Source: Dreissena polymorpha
Taxonomy: Eukaryota; Mollusca; Bivalvia; Myida; Dreissenidae
DNA length: 64,000 nucleotides
NCBI RefSeq assembly: GCF_020536995.1
Contig: NC_068357.1
Span: 60,248,123-60,312,122 of the forward strand
Direction: 5' to 3'
The notes under the pieces are model-generated. The model saw only the letters and a list, made by a program, of their open reading frames with translations, was not told the DNA's origin and searched no databases. The translations under genes and the position numbers were made by a program. Below are positions 11,890 through 24,169 of this stretch, piece by piece (within the stretch, counting starts at the first letter, position 1; the number at the start of each line of letters is the position of its first letter).

Positions 11890-13640
11890 AATAAAACTGT
11901 TTCATATGGACTCCAACACATTGTTAGACCTTCCCGTTCTTGCGAAACACAACTGATATCATTCCTACAAAACCTCACCCAATCAAATAATCAAGGTTTA
12001 CAAACTGCCATCATCATTATGGTTTTTGCAAAAGCATTCGTTAAAGCACCACACCAGCACTCGTATACAAACTAAAATACTATGGAATTAATTCAAATAT
12101 TTGCTTCTGGATATTTGACTTCATTCCAAACAGATATGTCCTGGAGGGAATCATGTTAGACAAGGTACCTGAAATCTCATGATTCCTAAGGGCACTGTCT
12201 TGAGTCCATCTTATTTCTGATCTATATAAACGACTTTGCCTATTATATCAAACATATAGCACTCTATGACTTTGTTGCAGATGGACGCATTATCTACACA
12301 AAAACCAGCAACCTCTCCGACGCCAATAACCGCCAGCAATATATTGAAGCTGCTGGTCGATAAGAGCAGGACTGGTTAATGATATTCGACCCTAAAAATG
12401 CAACATCATCAGCATTATTTAAAATGAAACCATATTATATTCTCATATAAACCACATGATAACATCATAAAAACGTTAATCACGCCACATGCCTAGGTCT
12501 TACAATCCAAAGTAACCTCAAATGGGATAAACTCAAATCTCTAATAATGCAAACCCGGCACTAGTATTTCTTCGCCGCAACCAAACCAAGCTAATCAAAA
12601 GTTAAAGATCATGTTTACAAAGCAATTAAAAGCTAAGAGCTCGATTGGTCACTGTCGGCTCGGGTACTATGTTCATGTACCCCGGGTACTCTTAAGTATA
12701 ATAACATGTACCCCGGGTACGGTAAATATACTTATTCGTACCCGGTCGCTTTTAGACTGTACCCGAGTTATATTCCCGCCCAAAATCCGATGTCGTAAAA
12801 CGCGCTACCGATTATCTTAAACAAACTTCTCTTTTGAAAAAAACTGCATCAACATGCTTTTTGAGTATGAGTTTCGATAATATAGAGGCCATTTTACAGA
12901 AAATTGACATAAATGTGAATATAATAAATTACAATAAATAGCCGACAACGACCGATTTAGCGTTAAATTTCCCGGGTACGTTTCATTGTGTTACACCGGT
13001 CTTACTGTGACAATAACGTAGTGACGTCACCATCTATGTATAGAATGGGGTACGTTTCAGTATATTTACCGTACCCGGATTACATGTCAGTATACTTAAG
13101 AGTACCCGGGATACATGTAAGTATAGTACCCGAGCCGACAATGACCAATCAAGAATTATTAGACCATACCTGGAATAGTCCTACAGTGTCTGGGACCCAA
13201 CTACAAAAGCTCAAATAAATTAAATGGAAAAAGTACAAAGACGTGCAGCCAGATTCGTAACAAACAGATATCACAACACGTGCTCAGTAACTAAAACGAT
13301 AGACACAATGAATTGGCTCAATCCTGAAACACGCAGAACAATATTCCGTCAAATAATGTTATATACAATGATCCATTATATAGTTGCCATCACTCTTCCA
13401 GATAATCTCCGTGTTCCTGTCGACCGCCTATGCAGACTCAGTAACCATTGCTTTAGACACACAAAACCTCAAAAGACTCATATAAATCCTCGTACTACCC
13501 AAGATGAAAAAGAATTCACTACCTCCCCAAATACACGAGGCAGCAACAGACGACGTTTTCAAAACCATAACTCCTGTGGCTGTCATTGTCCACCTTATCA
13601 ACCTGTAAACACTAACACTATAAAAAGTTTAAAATAAACA
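11890..13640 (+). mobile_element. Decayed CR1/jockey-like LINE, reverse transcriptase 3' half
   Basis: Fragments in more than one frame spell out a non-LTR reverse transcriptase: RPSRSCETQLISFLQNL, then MVFAKAF (for the usual DFAKAFD), then the remains of the GVPQGTVLSP region and the catalytic [F/Y]ADD region near 12265-12285, and YLGLTIQ-like text near 12492. The end of the protein is at 13224-13637 (EKVQRRAARFVTNRY...LNPETRRTIFRQIMLYTM), a typical C-terminal tail of this LINE group. Many stops and frame changes show that it is dead. A 514-bp MITE (12640-13153) is inserted between the two parts and splits the 'IIRPYLEYS' segment. Confidence 0.8.
12640..13153 (+). mobile_element. GGGTAC-box MITE, copy 1
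   Basis: Terminal inverted repeats: left CGATTGGTCACTGTCGGCTC, right (reverse complement) TTGATTGGTCATTGTCGGCT, each followed by several CCCGGGTAC boxes and 'AGTATACTTAAGAGTACC' phrases. The interior has 'CCGATGTCGTAAAACGCGCT' and no coding potential. It interrupts the LINE remnant, so it is younger than that LINE. Related copies are at 28275-28687 (inverted) and 57944-58391. Confidence 0.85.
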
Positions 13641-16600
13641 CACAACTGAGCACATTTGTACAGTTTTAACCCCTTAACCAATAGGCGCCGGCACACAATC
13701 TTCTATTTAGAAGAAGTGTTGTATCGGAAGAAGAAAAAAAGTCAAAGGAGAATTATGTTAATGCCTATATATAACTACGTATGTAACGTTGGATCGGGTT
13801 TGATATTTAGTACCGTTCTCCGAGAAAATGTACTGACCCAGCAAGCATCATACAAAGCACGGTTGTCGATCAGTATACGTTCTTACGTTTACTTGCTCAA
13901 ATGTGTGTTTTATTTGGTGCGCATTTTTGACATTCGTCTTGAAGCAACTTGAAATGTAATCGTCACAAACGGGTTGTGTCAGACGCGTTCAACACGCGGA
14001 GCGAACCAGTCTGAAATCAAAACTGTCGATAAAATCTGTTATGTTTGTAACTTAATAATAAGGTTCAAGAAATAGACCATACCAGCAAATAACACTTCTC
14101 ATATCTGTATGCATGTATGTGCCAAGGTCGCGACCCAAAGCGGGATTGCTGACCTGTATTTAAGAAGGCCCTGTTAACTTACTCGGTACGGCCATTGCCT
14201 TGGTATCAGGAGGTCCCGGGTTCAAGTCCTTGACTGACTTACACGTTGCACTATCCGACGAAAATGACTCTAAACGTGGGGCTGGGGCAGGAGTAGTTTT
14301 TATAGAATGTTTTACCCGTGGGTAACGTTGGGATCTTTTTATAGGACTTTTAAGTACACTGAAATTGCAGCTCGCAATCGAATGTGAATTTTAACTTGGC
14401 TTAAGTGACATGCTATCGAACATAATCGGGGATGCTGGTGAGTTGTGTGAGCGGGAGCGGGCCTGATTGCTTGAAGTCCCGAGTTCGAGTATTGATTCAA
14501 TAAAAGTACAATTGATTGTTGCTGCCATTATCAGTACCGCGCTGACTATGTATTAGCAAATTTGATTGTGTTTATGAAATTCTTGAAACGGATATGAACA
14601 ATTATTATTTCCAATAAAGAGAAATGATCAATAAATGACGAATTATTATAAAAGTAGAATATAAGTAAAGACAAGCTGATAAAAGACCATTGCCAGATTT
14701 ATAAGTGCATTTGAACAACTGTAGCCTGGTGAAACCGTCTACCGGTGGTCTTAGCGCTTTTTATTTTTCTTTAATAACTAAATCAATAAACTTCATCAGA
14801 TTTAACTAAATTTACCCTTTTCATGCAGGAATAAACATTCTGTTTGATTGGTTTATGCCTTTTTGCTCGGATACCGGCTGCATTTTACATATGGTCAGCC
14901 ATCGTTTCATTTGTTTTTAAGGTACTGTAGACCGATGTATAAATGATGACCTATCTGGATGGTTGCTAGAATAAAGCTCAGTTTTTACATAGTTTACGGA
15001 CAAGTGTTAACGTTAGTTGAACAGAATAAAAAGTTGTTTAGATTATATTTAATGTGTGTGTAGATAATTTAGGTATCTTATGATGACAATCATTGTTCAG
15101 CTAGTGCATAAAAGTAAAATATTTTAATAAATAAGATTAAAAAGTAACGAAAAATAATTAAGTGTTTCCTATTAATTTTTGTTGATGAGATAGAGCTGAA
15201 AAATAAAAAAAAACATCACAATAAATGAGCAAGCAACACATTTTTACAGCTCGTAAATAAGACTAAAGTTAAAGTGTTGTTTCAAGTGAATGTTTAAAAG
15301 TATAGCTTCAGGCTTCATCGGTCCTGTGTGCTTTCTTGTCATATGACTTTGGAATGTTGGCAATTCAAAAGTTTTACCAAAAGCAGAAATGTCTTACAGA
15401 GTCCTTGAATAACATATACAGCTTTATTAATATTTTGACCATTACATTACATATTTTTTTAATCTAACCATACTATCCTCATGAAGGCCGTTTATCTGTA
15501 AACATTCAAACCAAAACCAAAAAGTTAAATAGCAGATATATGGTATGTTTGGGATAACATTGGTAGACAATACCCACCTGTGGACAGTAATCGAAGTATA
15601 CCCAAGGGGGCATGCGTATACGGGAACTTACCGGCTTTAAGTGAGGCTAGTTGGAAAATACTTCCAAGATGGTGTACTTTTTGTGTTTTTCGTGAAGGAG
15701 TAGCGGATATATTCACCCGGTAAGCCACTTTATATTTATATACCCTTACTTCGGAATATTCGTGTATTTTGTTCATTCATGACGTTGGGTTTGGGTGTTA
15801 TTGCAAAGCGCTGCTCACGGCAAAGGGTGTTGATGCAAGATTTAATGGAATGACAACGGATAATATACTAATCAATCGGGGGCTACCGAACCCTTAGGGC
15901 CTGGCCCGTGATTCACAAGTAAATATTAATGCAAAGCCAATCCTAGCTGAACTACTGTACATGAAAACACAGTCCTCTACTTATTTCCGTGACGATGCAA
16001 ATACACAACATATGCTAAACGAAATGTAAGCTCTATCGTGGTATTAATCGGATCATAATAGTATTGATCCTTAATGCGACGAGCTGAACTTAAGGTAACG
16101 ACGGAACCCGAAACCCGACGTTATACATGTGTACCTACTTAACAAATATAGCGCGAACAAAACAGTGTTTACTAATAAATGTCGATGTACGGCTTCAGTC
16201 GTGAAGCTCGTGAACTTGTGCAGCAGGCTTTTTTCTTGCATAAAATGGTTTTTAAAGAAAAGTGGATTCCGGGGGCATGCATGTCTTGTTATTTCCGAAA
16301 CGCGATTAATCTTCTAATTACCGACAAAGGATAAATAGAAGTATTCATTGTATGTGACTTTTTGCACAGGAGGGAATCCCGTATTTTTTATATGTTTTTT
16401 ATAGAAACAAGGAGTACAACTTCATTTGCCGTAAAACAACACCATCTTTACTGTAAACTATGCAACTCGAACAATTTTAACGAATCAACTACACATCGGT
16501 TGTTTTCGAAAGCTAATAAAATAATTTATCAGGTAAAATTAAGATAGTTGATAAAAACTATTTTCTAACATTTACCAAAGCTCTTTAAAAAAAAAACACA

Positions 16601-16650
16601 CAAAGATTGGTGTTATCGTGAGTTTCCGTATGTTTATTGATGAATCTTTG
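13641..16650. other. Intergenic region, no gene recognised
   Basis: At 14190-14240 and 14440-14510 there are Pol III B-box-like strings (GGGTTCAAGTCC; GAGTTCGAGTATT) in low-copy-looking sequence, but no tRNA cloverleaf could be drawn. A segment near 15590-15720 has splice-donor-like sequences on both strands around a CCAAGATGG motif. The remainder is A+T-rich and unassigned. Confidence 0.35.
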
Positions 16651-16679
16651 GATTTACTCCCTCTTAGATCCGATTCTGT

Positions 16680-16789
16680 CCGCAACCGGTATTTAGCGCA
16701 TTGTGGTATGTAACCATCAAATGGGCAATGCGGTATAGTCATTCGAACAACCAATCATCTGAGGATAATTATTAAATGCAGTTTCCAAG
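16680..16789 (+). promoter_or_regulatory. Probable promoter / 5' leader of the BTB zinc-finger gene
   Basis: A CCAAT box is at 16751-16755, 35 bp before the start codon, and the start codon lies in CCAAGATGG, which also matches the YY1 core. There is no TATA box. Whether transcription starts here or further upstream with a spliced leader exon cannot be told. Confidence 0.3.
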
Positions 16790-19700
16790 ATGGAATCCTT
16801 TGACAGTTCTTCGAGATTTTTTCATGATAATAAACATAATTCTCTGATATTCAGCCTTTTAAATAAACAAAGATCAGTTCAAAAACTGTGCGATGTTATA
16901 ATTCAAATATTCGACTTTCAATTTTACGCACACGCTTGCGTTTTGGCGTCTGCCAGTCCCTATTTTAATAAATTATTTTGCGATGCAGACATTCCTAGAG
17001 AATATTGTGAGAAAAGTCCACAGCTTATTGAGATTCACATTGACACAGAGGTCTCCGGGTACCATGCATACTCCACGGCTATTGAGAAAATTATAGACTT
17101 TATGTATACAAGTTCCATCAGTCTTGAGGACAACATAGTGACAGAAATTGCTGAAGTGGCAAAGATAATGCAGCTAACCAGCATCATCGGTATGTATCAC
17201 TGGCAACCATGGAAACTGCACAGTAGACCACTGTTACCTTAGCTGTTGCATATAACATATGTATTGCGTGTAATTATGGACTAGTTGCTATGTGCATTAT
17301 TCCAACTCCCAGCTACTGACCCTCCGATTTCTGGGAGTTGCAACTGGTAAAGCGATTTTTCATGGCAAGTCTACTGCCTGGAATCCAGGCGGCACTGTAA
17401 TAGGTAGAATGAGCATCATTAAATCAGGGATGGAAATAAGTGGTTGCCTGTGAGCCTGGGGCCAGTTCATTTTGGCCTGGGCAACTCAAATTCAAAAGTA
17501 AGTAGTCCGGCTGGGCAACTTGCTTTTTCAGCTTGAAACAATTCAGTGCAATTAAACATTTAATAAAATTGGCTTCTATGAGTTAATAATTAGTTTAATA
17601 AAATTCATTTATTGAAACCAATGAAATGATTTAACTTGGACTTATATTAGGACATAATACACAGAAAGTTTGTCAATTAAGCAATGTTGTTGTTAAGTTT
17701 TCTTTTATTTTATTTAAAGAAAGTCTTATAATAATATACACATGACACTACATGTACATAGTACTGGACTCGTTTGTCTTTAGCTGCGCAACCAAAATGC
17801 TAAAGATGGTTGCCCGTGTGGGCAACCAATTGTAAAACTTTAGTTTCATCCCTGTTAAACAATTTTTGGCATAAATAAACACAAACAGATCCTAACGAGT
17901 TTTTTCATGTCAATTTGTTATGCCCCCGGATGTAAAGATCGGGGGTATATTGTTTTTGGCCTGTCTGTCTGTCATTCCGTCATTCTGTCGTCAAAACTTT
18001 AACCTTGCATTAAAATTTTGCAATAACTTTAGAAATATTGAATATAGCAACTTGATATTTGGCATGCATGTGTATCTCATGGGGCTGCACATTTTGAGTG
18101 GTGACAGGTCAAGGTCATCCTTCAAGGTCAAAGGTTAAAAAAAAAGCGGCGCATTAGGGGGCATAATGTGTTTCTGACAAACACATCTCTTGTTTTGCCT
18201 TGAATCCAGGCGGCACTGTAATAGGTAAAATGAGCATAATTAAATAATTTCTGGCATAAATAAACACAAACAGATAATACATCAAATGTAAATGTATTGT
18301 TAATGCACAAATTAAAACAACTTACTTAATGACATGTGCTCGCAGAATAATTATATTAATCAAAGTTTAAAACATGTCAATGGCACACAAAAAGGGTAAG
18401 TTTTTCAATGGAAAACGTCGAGTATTTCGAAATTGAAAATATTCTTATGTACATATCAACTATCTTCTGAATCCTTGGCAATATAGCTCTAGTATCTGAT
18501 CAACCAATCAGGCTTAACCGACTTTCTCCAAAACCTCCGTAAGATTTATTGAATTGTTTGGTTTGATAAGTTTTTTATCAATTTTTTGTTTTGAGCATTT
18601 ATCAATAAAAACAGGCAAATTGATGTCTATGATAACAGTTATTGTGTTTGTTACAATGTATTAGGTTGATTGATTTTATAAACAAACTTGCGACTTATTT
18701 TGTTTACTTGTTCTTGAATGCTTTGAGCTTTTATGAGTTATTACATACAGCTCAAAGTTGTTCCTAATAAAGCCCAAAACCATGTAAAAAAATTATATCC
18801 CGTGTTTTTGATAAAATTTGGTTCAATCAATTGAAAACATAGTAACAAACACAAGACCTGTTACCATCAACATCAATTTGCGTGTCTTTTATGGAGATAT
18901 GCTCAAAACAAAAACTTGATAAAAAAACAAAAAGCAGAAGTTTTAAATTGACGATCCCATCTGTCTAATGGAGGTTCGGCAGATAGTTGATGTATCAGTT
19001 TTGGTCCGTAAGACACGTAGCTTCCGGTATCTACAATGTAGTAAAGATAGTCAATGTTCACATTTTTGAATTCTGAATACTCTGCATTGTCCAGTGCAAA
19101 AACTTTACAGTTACACATTTCCATTAACCGTTGACACATCAGGGTTTTTTTCTGTTAGCACTGGAGGGGACTTAGAAGGTTACACAATTGTATCAGATGA
19201 TGTAGTACAGAAGTTTCATGTGCTGCAACTTCATTCAGATATACATGTACATTGCAGGCAACAAGCCTTATGAGACAGTCAAACTCTTTATTATGTGTAA
19301 AAACAACACCATTGTAGTTGCAATGCAGTGATTTTCAAATTATCTACATTTGTATTTATTAATTTATGTGAAGGTGTTGTACAATGTATATACCATTACC
19401 TGATTACAAACATAATCTTTTGCTGGTCGCTTTTTTCAGGTTTCTGTAATCTGTACCAGCAAGGCTTTATTGTGACACACAGCGAATCACTTGATGTGTC
19501 AACTCAAACATGTGATCAGGCTACTGACATACCTCTCATCAAGTCTTGCAAGAAAAGAGGCAGGCCCAGGAAACAGCCTGTAGAAAATGTTGACGAGACT
19601 TCTAATAATGGCGGAAATAGTGAAAAAGAAAATGTAAATGATGGTGAGACTAGTGTCAAAGAAGTCCCTAGAATAGCGACTGATGAAGTTGTGGAGGATA

Positions 19701-20872
19701 CTCCTGTAAGAGTGAGTAAAAGAGGACGATTGATAAAACCTAGAAAATTCGAGGATGAAGTTATAGATTGGATAAAGGTAGAAAAGGACATGTCAGATAA
19801 TGAAAACGAAACAACTGAATGTTTCAATGATGGCAAGGAAATGGATACAAATGATCCAATTTATGAGCTTCATAGTGCAGTTTTTAAGGATGCTAAAAAT
19901 CTCAAATACATTTGTGAGCATTGCGGTTACACCGCTAATAAACTCTCTGAATTTAACGAGCATGAACTGGAGCACATGGTCATCGAAGGTGTTTGCTTGC
20001 ATTGTTACTGGAAGTGTCCAGAGACTGATCAACATAAAACAAGCTTGGAACACTTGATTGAGCATGTCCAAACTCATAACACTTCTACAGAATTTGTGTG
20101 CAACTTTTGTTCCTCTAAATTTGACTCCAAAGCAAAGTTATATCAGCATCTTCCAAAGCATTCTCAGAATCGACCGTTTGTGTGTAGCTTGTGTAAAGCC
20201 AGTTTCAAATGGAAGCATGCTCTGAAGACCCATTTGGCTGTACACAAATCCACCAAAGACTACATCTGTAACCTCTGTGGCTATGCTACTGTGCATAAGG
20301 TCCAGCTAAAGGAACACTTTCTCCTGCATACTGGAGACATGTTCAAGTGCTCAGAACCAGGATGTGATTACCAAACAACCAAAAAGAGCAACCTGAAATT
20401 CCACACGATGGTACATACGAAGGAGAAACCCCATGTGTGTGGCTCATGTGGGGTAAGATTTTCACTGGAAAAGAACCTTAAACGTCACATGCTATTGCAC
20501 AATTCCACAAGGCCGTTTCAGTGTACTTTGTGTGCATTTAATAGCACACGCTTTGATAAACTCAAAGAACACTACTATAAAACACATGATATTGGACAGA
20601 AGCCAGCCAAAAAGCTTCGATTAACGGATTACTTGAAAAATTCAGGTGTACAACTGGAAGACCATATTGTGGACGAGGAACCTGCCGTTCAAATGGAAAT
20701 GTTGGAGCTACAAGTGCCAGAATGTGAAGAAGGCACCACTCAAATCATGAATGTGACTTCCTCTACAGGGGAAACTGTTCCCATTGCTATAACTAACAAT
20801 GGCACAGAAATTTCATATACGATACAACATTTCCCCCTTCAGATTGTTTCTCAGGAAATTGTTTCTCAGTAA
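16790..20872 (+). CDS. BTB / AT-hook / C2H2 zinc-finger transcription factor (2 exons)
   Basis: Exon 1 is 16790-17189 and exon 2 is 19440-20872. The donor (G|GTATGT) and acceptor (TTTTTTCAG|GT) are both in phase 1 and give 610 residues. Residues 24-133 are a BTB/POZ dimerisation domain (KLCDVIIQIF, HACVLASASPYFNKLF). An AT-hook follows (KKRGRPRKQ, about 171-179) in an acidic linker, then about eight C2H2 fingers from 290 to 516; the second (VCLHC...) is irregular and the others are well formed, e.g. FVCSLCKASFKWKHALKTHL. The C-terminus is acidic and Gln/Thr-rich. This order is that of ZBTB-type nuclear regulators that bind DNA and recruit co-repressors. I do not assign an orthologue. An AATAAA lies 11 bp after the stop (20883-20888). 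The 2250-bp intron holds a hAT-type MITE, a composite element and a local duplication. Confidence 0.9.
17425..17854. mobile_element. hAT-type MITE (430 bp)
   Basis: Ends are CAGGGATGGAAATAAG and TTAGTTTCATCCCTG, which pair as short terminal inverted repeats of hAT style. The flanks CATTAAAT and TTAAACAA are a weak, diverged candidate for the target duplication. The interior repeats 'GGTTGCC'/'GGCAACC' and codes for nothing. The uninterrupted copy of the same flanks at 18200-18275 acts as an empty site. Confidence 0.8.
17919..18196 (-). repeat. Composite 'ACAAGAGATGTG' element, single unit
   Basis: On the minus strand the head contains AAACAAGAGATGTGTTTGTC, with hairpin GTGTTT-GTCAG-AAACAC, followed by one core unit (CCTTGACCT, 'CAAAATGTGCAGCCCCATGA') and a tail hairpin near 17919-17949 (CCCCCGAT/GATCGGGGG-like). 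It is the one-unit version of the family at 45322-46740, 51389-51872 and 52180-52634. Confidence 0.8.
18290..19430. other. Remainder of the BTB-ZF intron
   Basis: No further exon in phase was found. On the minus strand 18903-19139 there is a 78-codon open stretch with protein-like composition (CNCKVFALDN, DTGSYVSYGPKLIHQ), but it has no recognisable domain or splice partners. It could be an old retro-copied fragment. Confidence 0.35.
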
Positions 20873-20961
20873 ATTGTTACTGAATAAAATACTCAAAAAG
20901 TTAAACACCAGTTGTTTAACTTTTAAATGAATGCTACTGTAGAGCTTTTTTGAATCTTACT

Positions 20962-21180
20962 GTTTTAGCTCACCTGTGCACAATGTGCCCAAGGTGAACT
21001 TTTGTGGTAGCTTTTTGTCCCTTGTGCATTGTCAACATTTACCTTTTTAACACTCTAGAGGCCAAATTTTTTGTTCAATCTTCATGAAACTTGGTCCAAA
21101 CATTTGTCTCAATTTAAAGTTCATAATTAGATTATATGGCTATAGTGAAACCTTGTAAATAATCTAGAAGTACATCTTTA
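20962..21180 (-). repeat. Fragment of the 'GCTCACCTGAG' composite family
   Basis: The segment begins with AGCTCACCTGTGCACAATGTGC..AAGGTGAAC, the 3' hairpin of the family seen at 42316-44506 and 49231-50977, on the minus strand. 'ACTCTAGAGGCCA' and 'TTCATGAAACTTGGTC' follow, then the match fades. Confidence 0.65.
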
Positions 21181-21189
21181 GACCAGTAT

Positions 21190-22300
21190 TCTGCAAATGT
21201 TTGCTAAGCGCTTGTGCTGGCATTAGAGCAAATCTTGCTCAGACACAGCCTGATGACTTGGCTGTGATGGAGCTTTGTCCAATGTCAGTTTGCATTTAAT
21301 GTTGCCGCTGGTGACTAACATTATTTCTTTCTTGCCTTGGCTTGTTTTCCTGAAGTGATGTCAACTGCATTGCAGCAAATGAAGATGTTGCATAGTGTCA
21401 AAGTTATAGATTAAATATACAGAATATTAAAAACATCTTCAGGGATATCTGTAGATTTTGAAAGCCAGGAGTCAAAATGACCCAAGGGATGAAAATAATT
21501 AGGGATCAAAATGGTAATGGTCAAAATACTAAAGTAACTTGAAATGTTCCTACATGCATGTAAGGTTGTGTAATAGCTGATTTATCATAATACATTTAAT
21601 GAATAAAACATTTTCACAAGTTTTATTATTTTCATAAATCATCATTTCTGGTCTGTTTATCAAGTTGAAATGTGTCAAAATGATGCAAGGCTATTTTTGC
21701 AGGAGTCAAAAACAAGAAAATTGCAACTTGTTTACATCAAAATGCACGATTCTGCTTCAATTGAAATCACTGCATCTTGAATGCAGCGAGTGCTTACTGA
21801 AGACACACGTTAGACTTACTGAAAGGTTGTATGAACGTTGTAAAATGTCCAATGAAGATAATGTGGGAGCCCCAAAGAAGTTTTCTGCATATGCACAGCA
21901 CTCTTAAAAGATTTTAGAATAACACAACAATGCAACAACTCACTAAAATCAAAATTTATTTAGAAGCTTCAACATTAATTAACAGTTATGCAAATACTTG
22001 GAACAAAGTACACAAGAGCATAATATATAATACATTGTATAGTTATTATAACAGGAAGTCCTATGGCTGCACTTGGTGCAAAAGTTTTCTACAAAAATCA
22101 TATTATGCAATAACATGGTGGATCTTTTTAAAGACAAACCATCTACACTAAATTCAAAGAAAATGTAATACGTCATGGCCAATTTTGATTCAAGATGCAT
22201 GCTTTAACAAACTAATGAGAAGAAGACTTAACAAATTTACACCAGAAAATAATCCCCTGACCCTGTTTCCGTAATTTTAAAAATCATTTACCTTATTCTA
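21190..22300. other. Intergenic, nothing recognised
   Basis: A+T-rich sequence downstream of the BTB-ZF gene. Open stretches such as 21665-21907 lack any recognisable domain or splice structure. Confidence 0.4.
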
Positions 22301-22308
22301 TATAAATC

Positions 22309-22750
22309 ATGTCACCCCTGGCAGGTGGTCAATTTTTACACGGGGGGCATGATTTATACAATCTGGTTACAGGACCAAATATTCATACCCTGACCCTTTC
22401 GGTCAGATATTTTTCAAGTTATTTACCATTCCGGGCCCTTGCTACACTTTGGGGGATTGGGGCCGAGGCCCTTAGAGGGGGAAATTTCGCGTTGTTTTGG
22501 GCGAAAAGGGGAATTTTAGAAGATCTTTTCACCAACCATTCAACACTTAAAATTGCTATATTTGAATGTAATTTACATAAACATACATTTAATCAAAGGT
22601 TAATAGCATGATACCAGCTGGCAACATAGGTATAAAAAAATATATTTTGGGGGGGGGGGAATTTTTAGCTGAAATAGGGGGGAAAAGTATACTATTTATT
22701 TAAAGGGGGGAATGGGGCCAAATTTCGGCCCCTAAAACGGCCAAACGAGA
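22309..22750. repeat. G-rich interspersed repeat, ends unclear
   Basis: It contains 'GGGATTGGGGCCGAGGCCCTT', 'AGGGGGAAATTTCGCG' and, further on, 'GGGGGGAATGGGGCCAAATT' and 'AGAGCCCTAGACCA'. Similar wording (GGCAGGGCCCTCAATCC, GAGGGGGAATTTTTGCGGC) occurs at 32670-32760, suggesting a dispersed family. Confidence 0.45.
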
Positions 22751-22948
22751 GCCCTAGACCATACAAGACTATATAAATCATTTGTCACCTTGGCTGTGGA
22801 CTTTTTTTTAACACTGTTGCATAATTTGCATAACTCTGTTATAATTACATGAAAAATCCTTATAAACATTACCAACAAAAACCTAGTATAAAAAATTATT
22901 AAAAAAGATCTCAAAAATGGCTGAAAGGAGTTTGATTAAGAAATAATC

Positions 22949-23071
22949 AACGGGTAACCGTTGGTTATTGCGGTAATAACCAATGGTATGGAGTTCCGAT
23001 GCGTAGGAATTAAACCACGAGGGCGTAGCCGTTTAAACAACCGTTGGTATATCGGGGTAATAACCAACAGT
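22949..23071. repeat. Small palindromic element with GCGTAGG core
   Basis: Two related hairpins, CCGTTGGTTATT-GCGG-TAATAACCAATGG and CCGTTGGTATATCGGGGTAATAACCAAC (positions about 22958-22990 and 23041-23070), flank 'GATGCGTAGGAATTAAACC' and 'CGAGGGCGTAGCCGTTTAAA'. A related core is found at 54224-54312. Confidence 0.55.
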
Positions 23072-23574
23072 AGTTTTCCTTCTTTGTATATAGAAAACAA
23101 GTCACGTGCCGTGGTAGAATAAAATATCACAGATACATTGGTTGAGAAAGTGGATCACTCCCTCCCCGATATAAAAACTGCTTTATTTGTCTTGACAGCT
23201 CAATGTAAATGAGATAAAAAGTTTAAAAAAATATTGTAGTCGTAGAATATAAAAGAACGCAATTATTTTTACCCTTTTATGTTCTGATAGACATCCATGA
23301 TGATTCCAGTGTCGCCCACTTTGTTACTCTGGGGATGTACAAACAATGTCAAACAATAGACAGAGCAGCAGTTATAACAAGTCACAAGGCATTCCACATT
23401 ATGTGAGATATGCACCCTCAGTATATGCTTGTTGTGTGTGTGTGGGGCGGGGGAGGCAGGACATTACACAGACCTTTAACAAAGGCAATTTAAAATCTAC
23501 ACAAATTCATGAAACTATAGTTAGAACAAGAATATCAGTGAAACCAGGTATGTACACATACCTGGTGAAACTGA

Positions 23575-24168
23575 TGGAAGCTCCCCGATGACGAGCTTTG
23601 TCAATGTATGTGTTAATAAACACCTAAAAAAATCTATTATTAGCCTCGGTGACCTTGACCCCAGTGACCTCAAACCTCATCAAAAGGTAGAGGTCCATGC
23701 AAGGTACCTACATGCCAAATATGAAAGCGATTGGTAAAGTTTTGAATGCGCTATGAGAAACGGTAGCAAAAGTGTGACAGAAGGAAGTCTATTATTAGCC
23801 ACGGTGACCTTGACCCCAGTGACCTCAAACCTCATCAAAAGGTAGAGGTCCATGCAAGGTACCTACATGCCAAATATGAAAGCGAGTGATACAGTATTGA
23901 AGGTGCTATGAGAAACGGTAGCAAAAGTGTGACAGAAGGAAGTCTATTATTAGCCTTGGTGACCTTGACCTTGACCCGAGTGACCTCAAACCTCATCAAA
24001 AGGTAGAGGTCCATGCAAGGTACCTACATGCCAAATATGAAAGCGATTGGTAAAGTATTGAAGGCTCTATGAGAAACGGTAGCAAAAGTGTAACGGAAGG
24101 AAGTAAGTAAGGAAGAACAAACTGGCGACTATATGCTCCGCCGAAATTTCATTTCGGGGAGCATAAAA
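23575..24168 (+). repeat. Composite element with ~153-bp tandem core
   Basis: Three units start near 23638, 23791 and 23946, each with 'CCTTGACCCCAGTGACCTC' or a variant and 'AAAGGTAGAGGTCCATGCAA'. The tail is GGCGACTATATGCTCC followed by a near-perfect hairpin (24133-24164) and 'GCATAAAAATG'. The tail is shared with the element ending at 48801 although the cores differ. Confidence 0.8.
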
Positions 24169-24169
24169 A

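Larger units (their letters stand above)
17377..18285. repeat. Local direct duplication of ~80 bp within the BTB-ZF intron
   Basis: The text 'AATCCAGGCGGCACTGTAAT' through 'GCATAAATAAACACAAACAG' is present once uninterrupted (about 18200-18275) and once split (17387-17424 plus 17855-17890) by the MITE at 17425-17854. The composite element at 17919-18196 lies between the two copies. Confidence 0.75.

Noticed and set aside
14440-14510. Possible tRNA or SINE from the GAGTTCGAGTATT B-box-like string, and another at 14190-14240
   Set aside because: No acceptor stem, anticodon stem or A box could be placed at proper distances.
18903-19139. 78-codon minus-strand open frame in the BTB-ZF intron
   Set aside because: Its composition is protein-like, but there is no recognisable family, no start context and no splice partner. 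Mentioned only as unassigned intron sequence.
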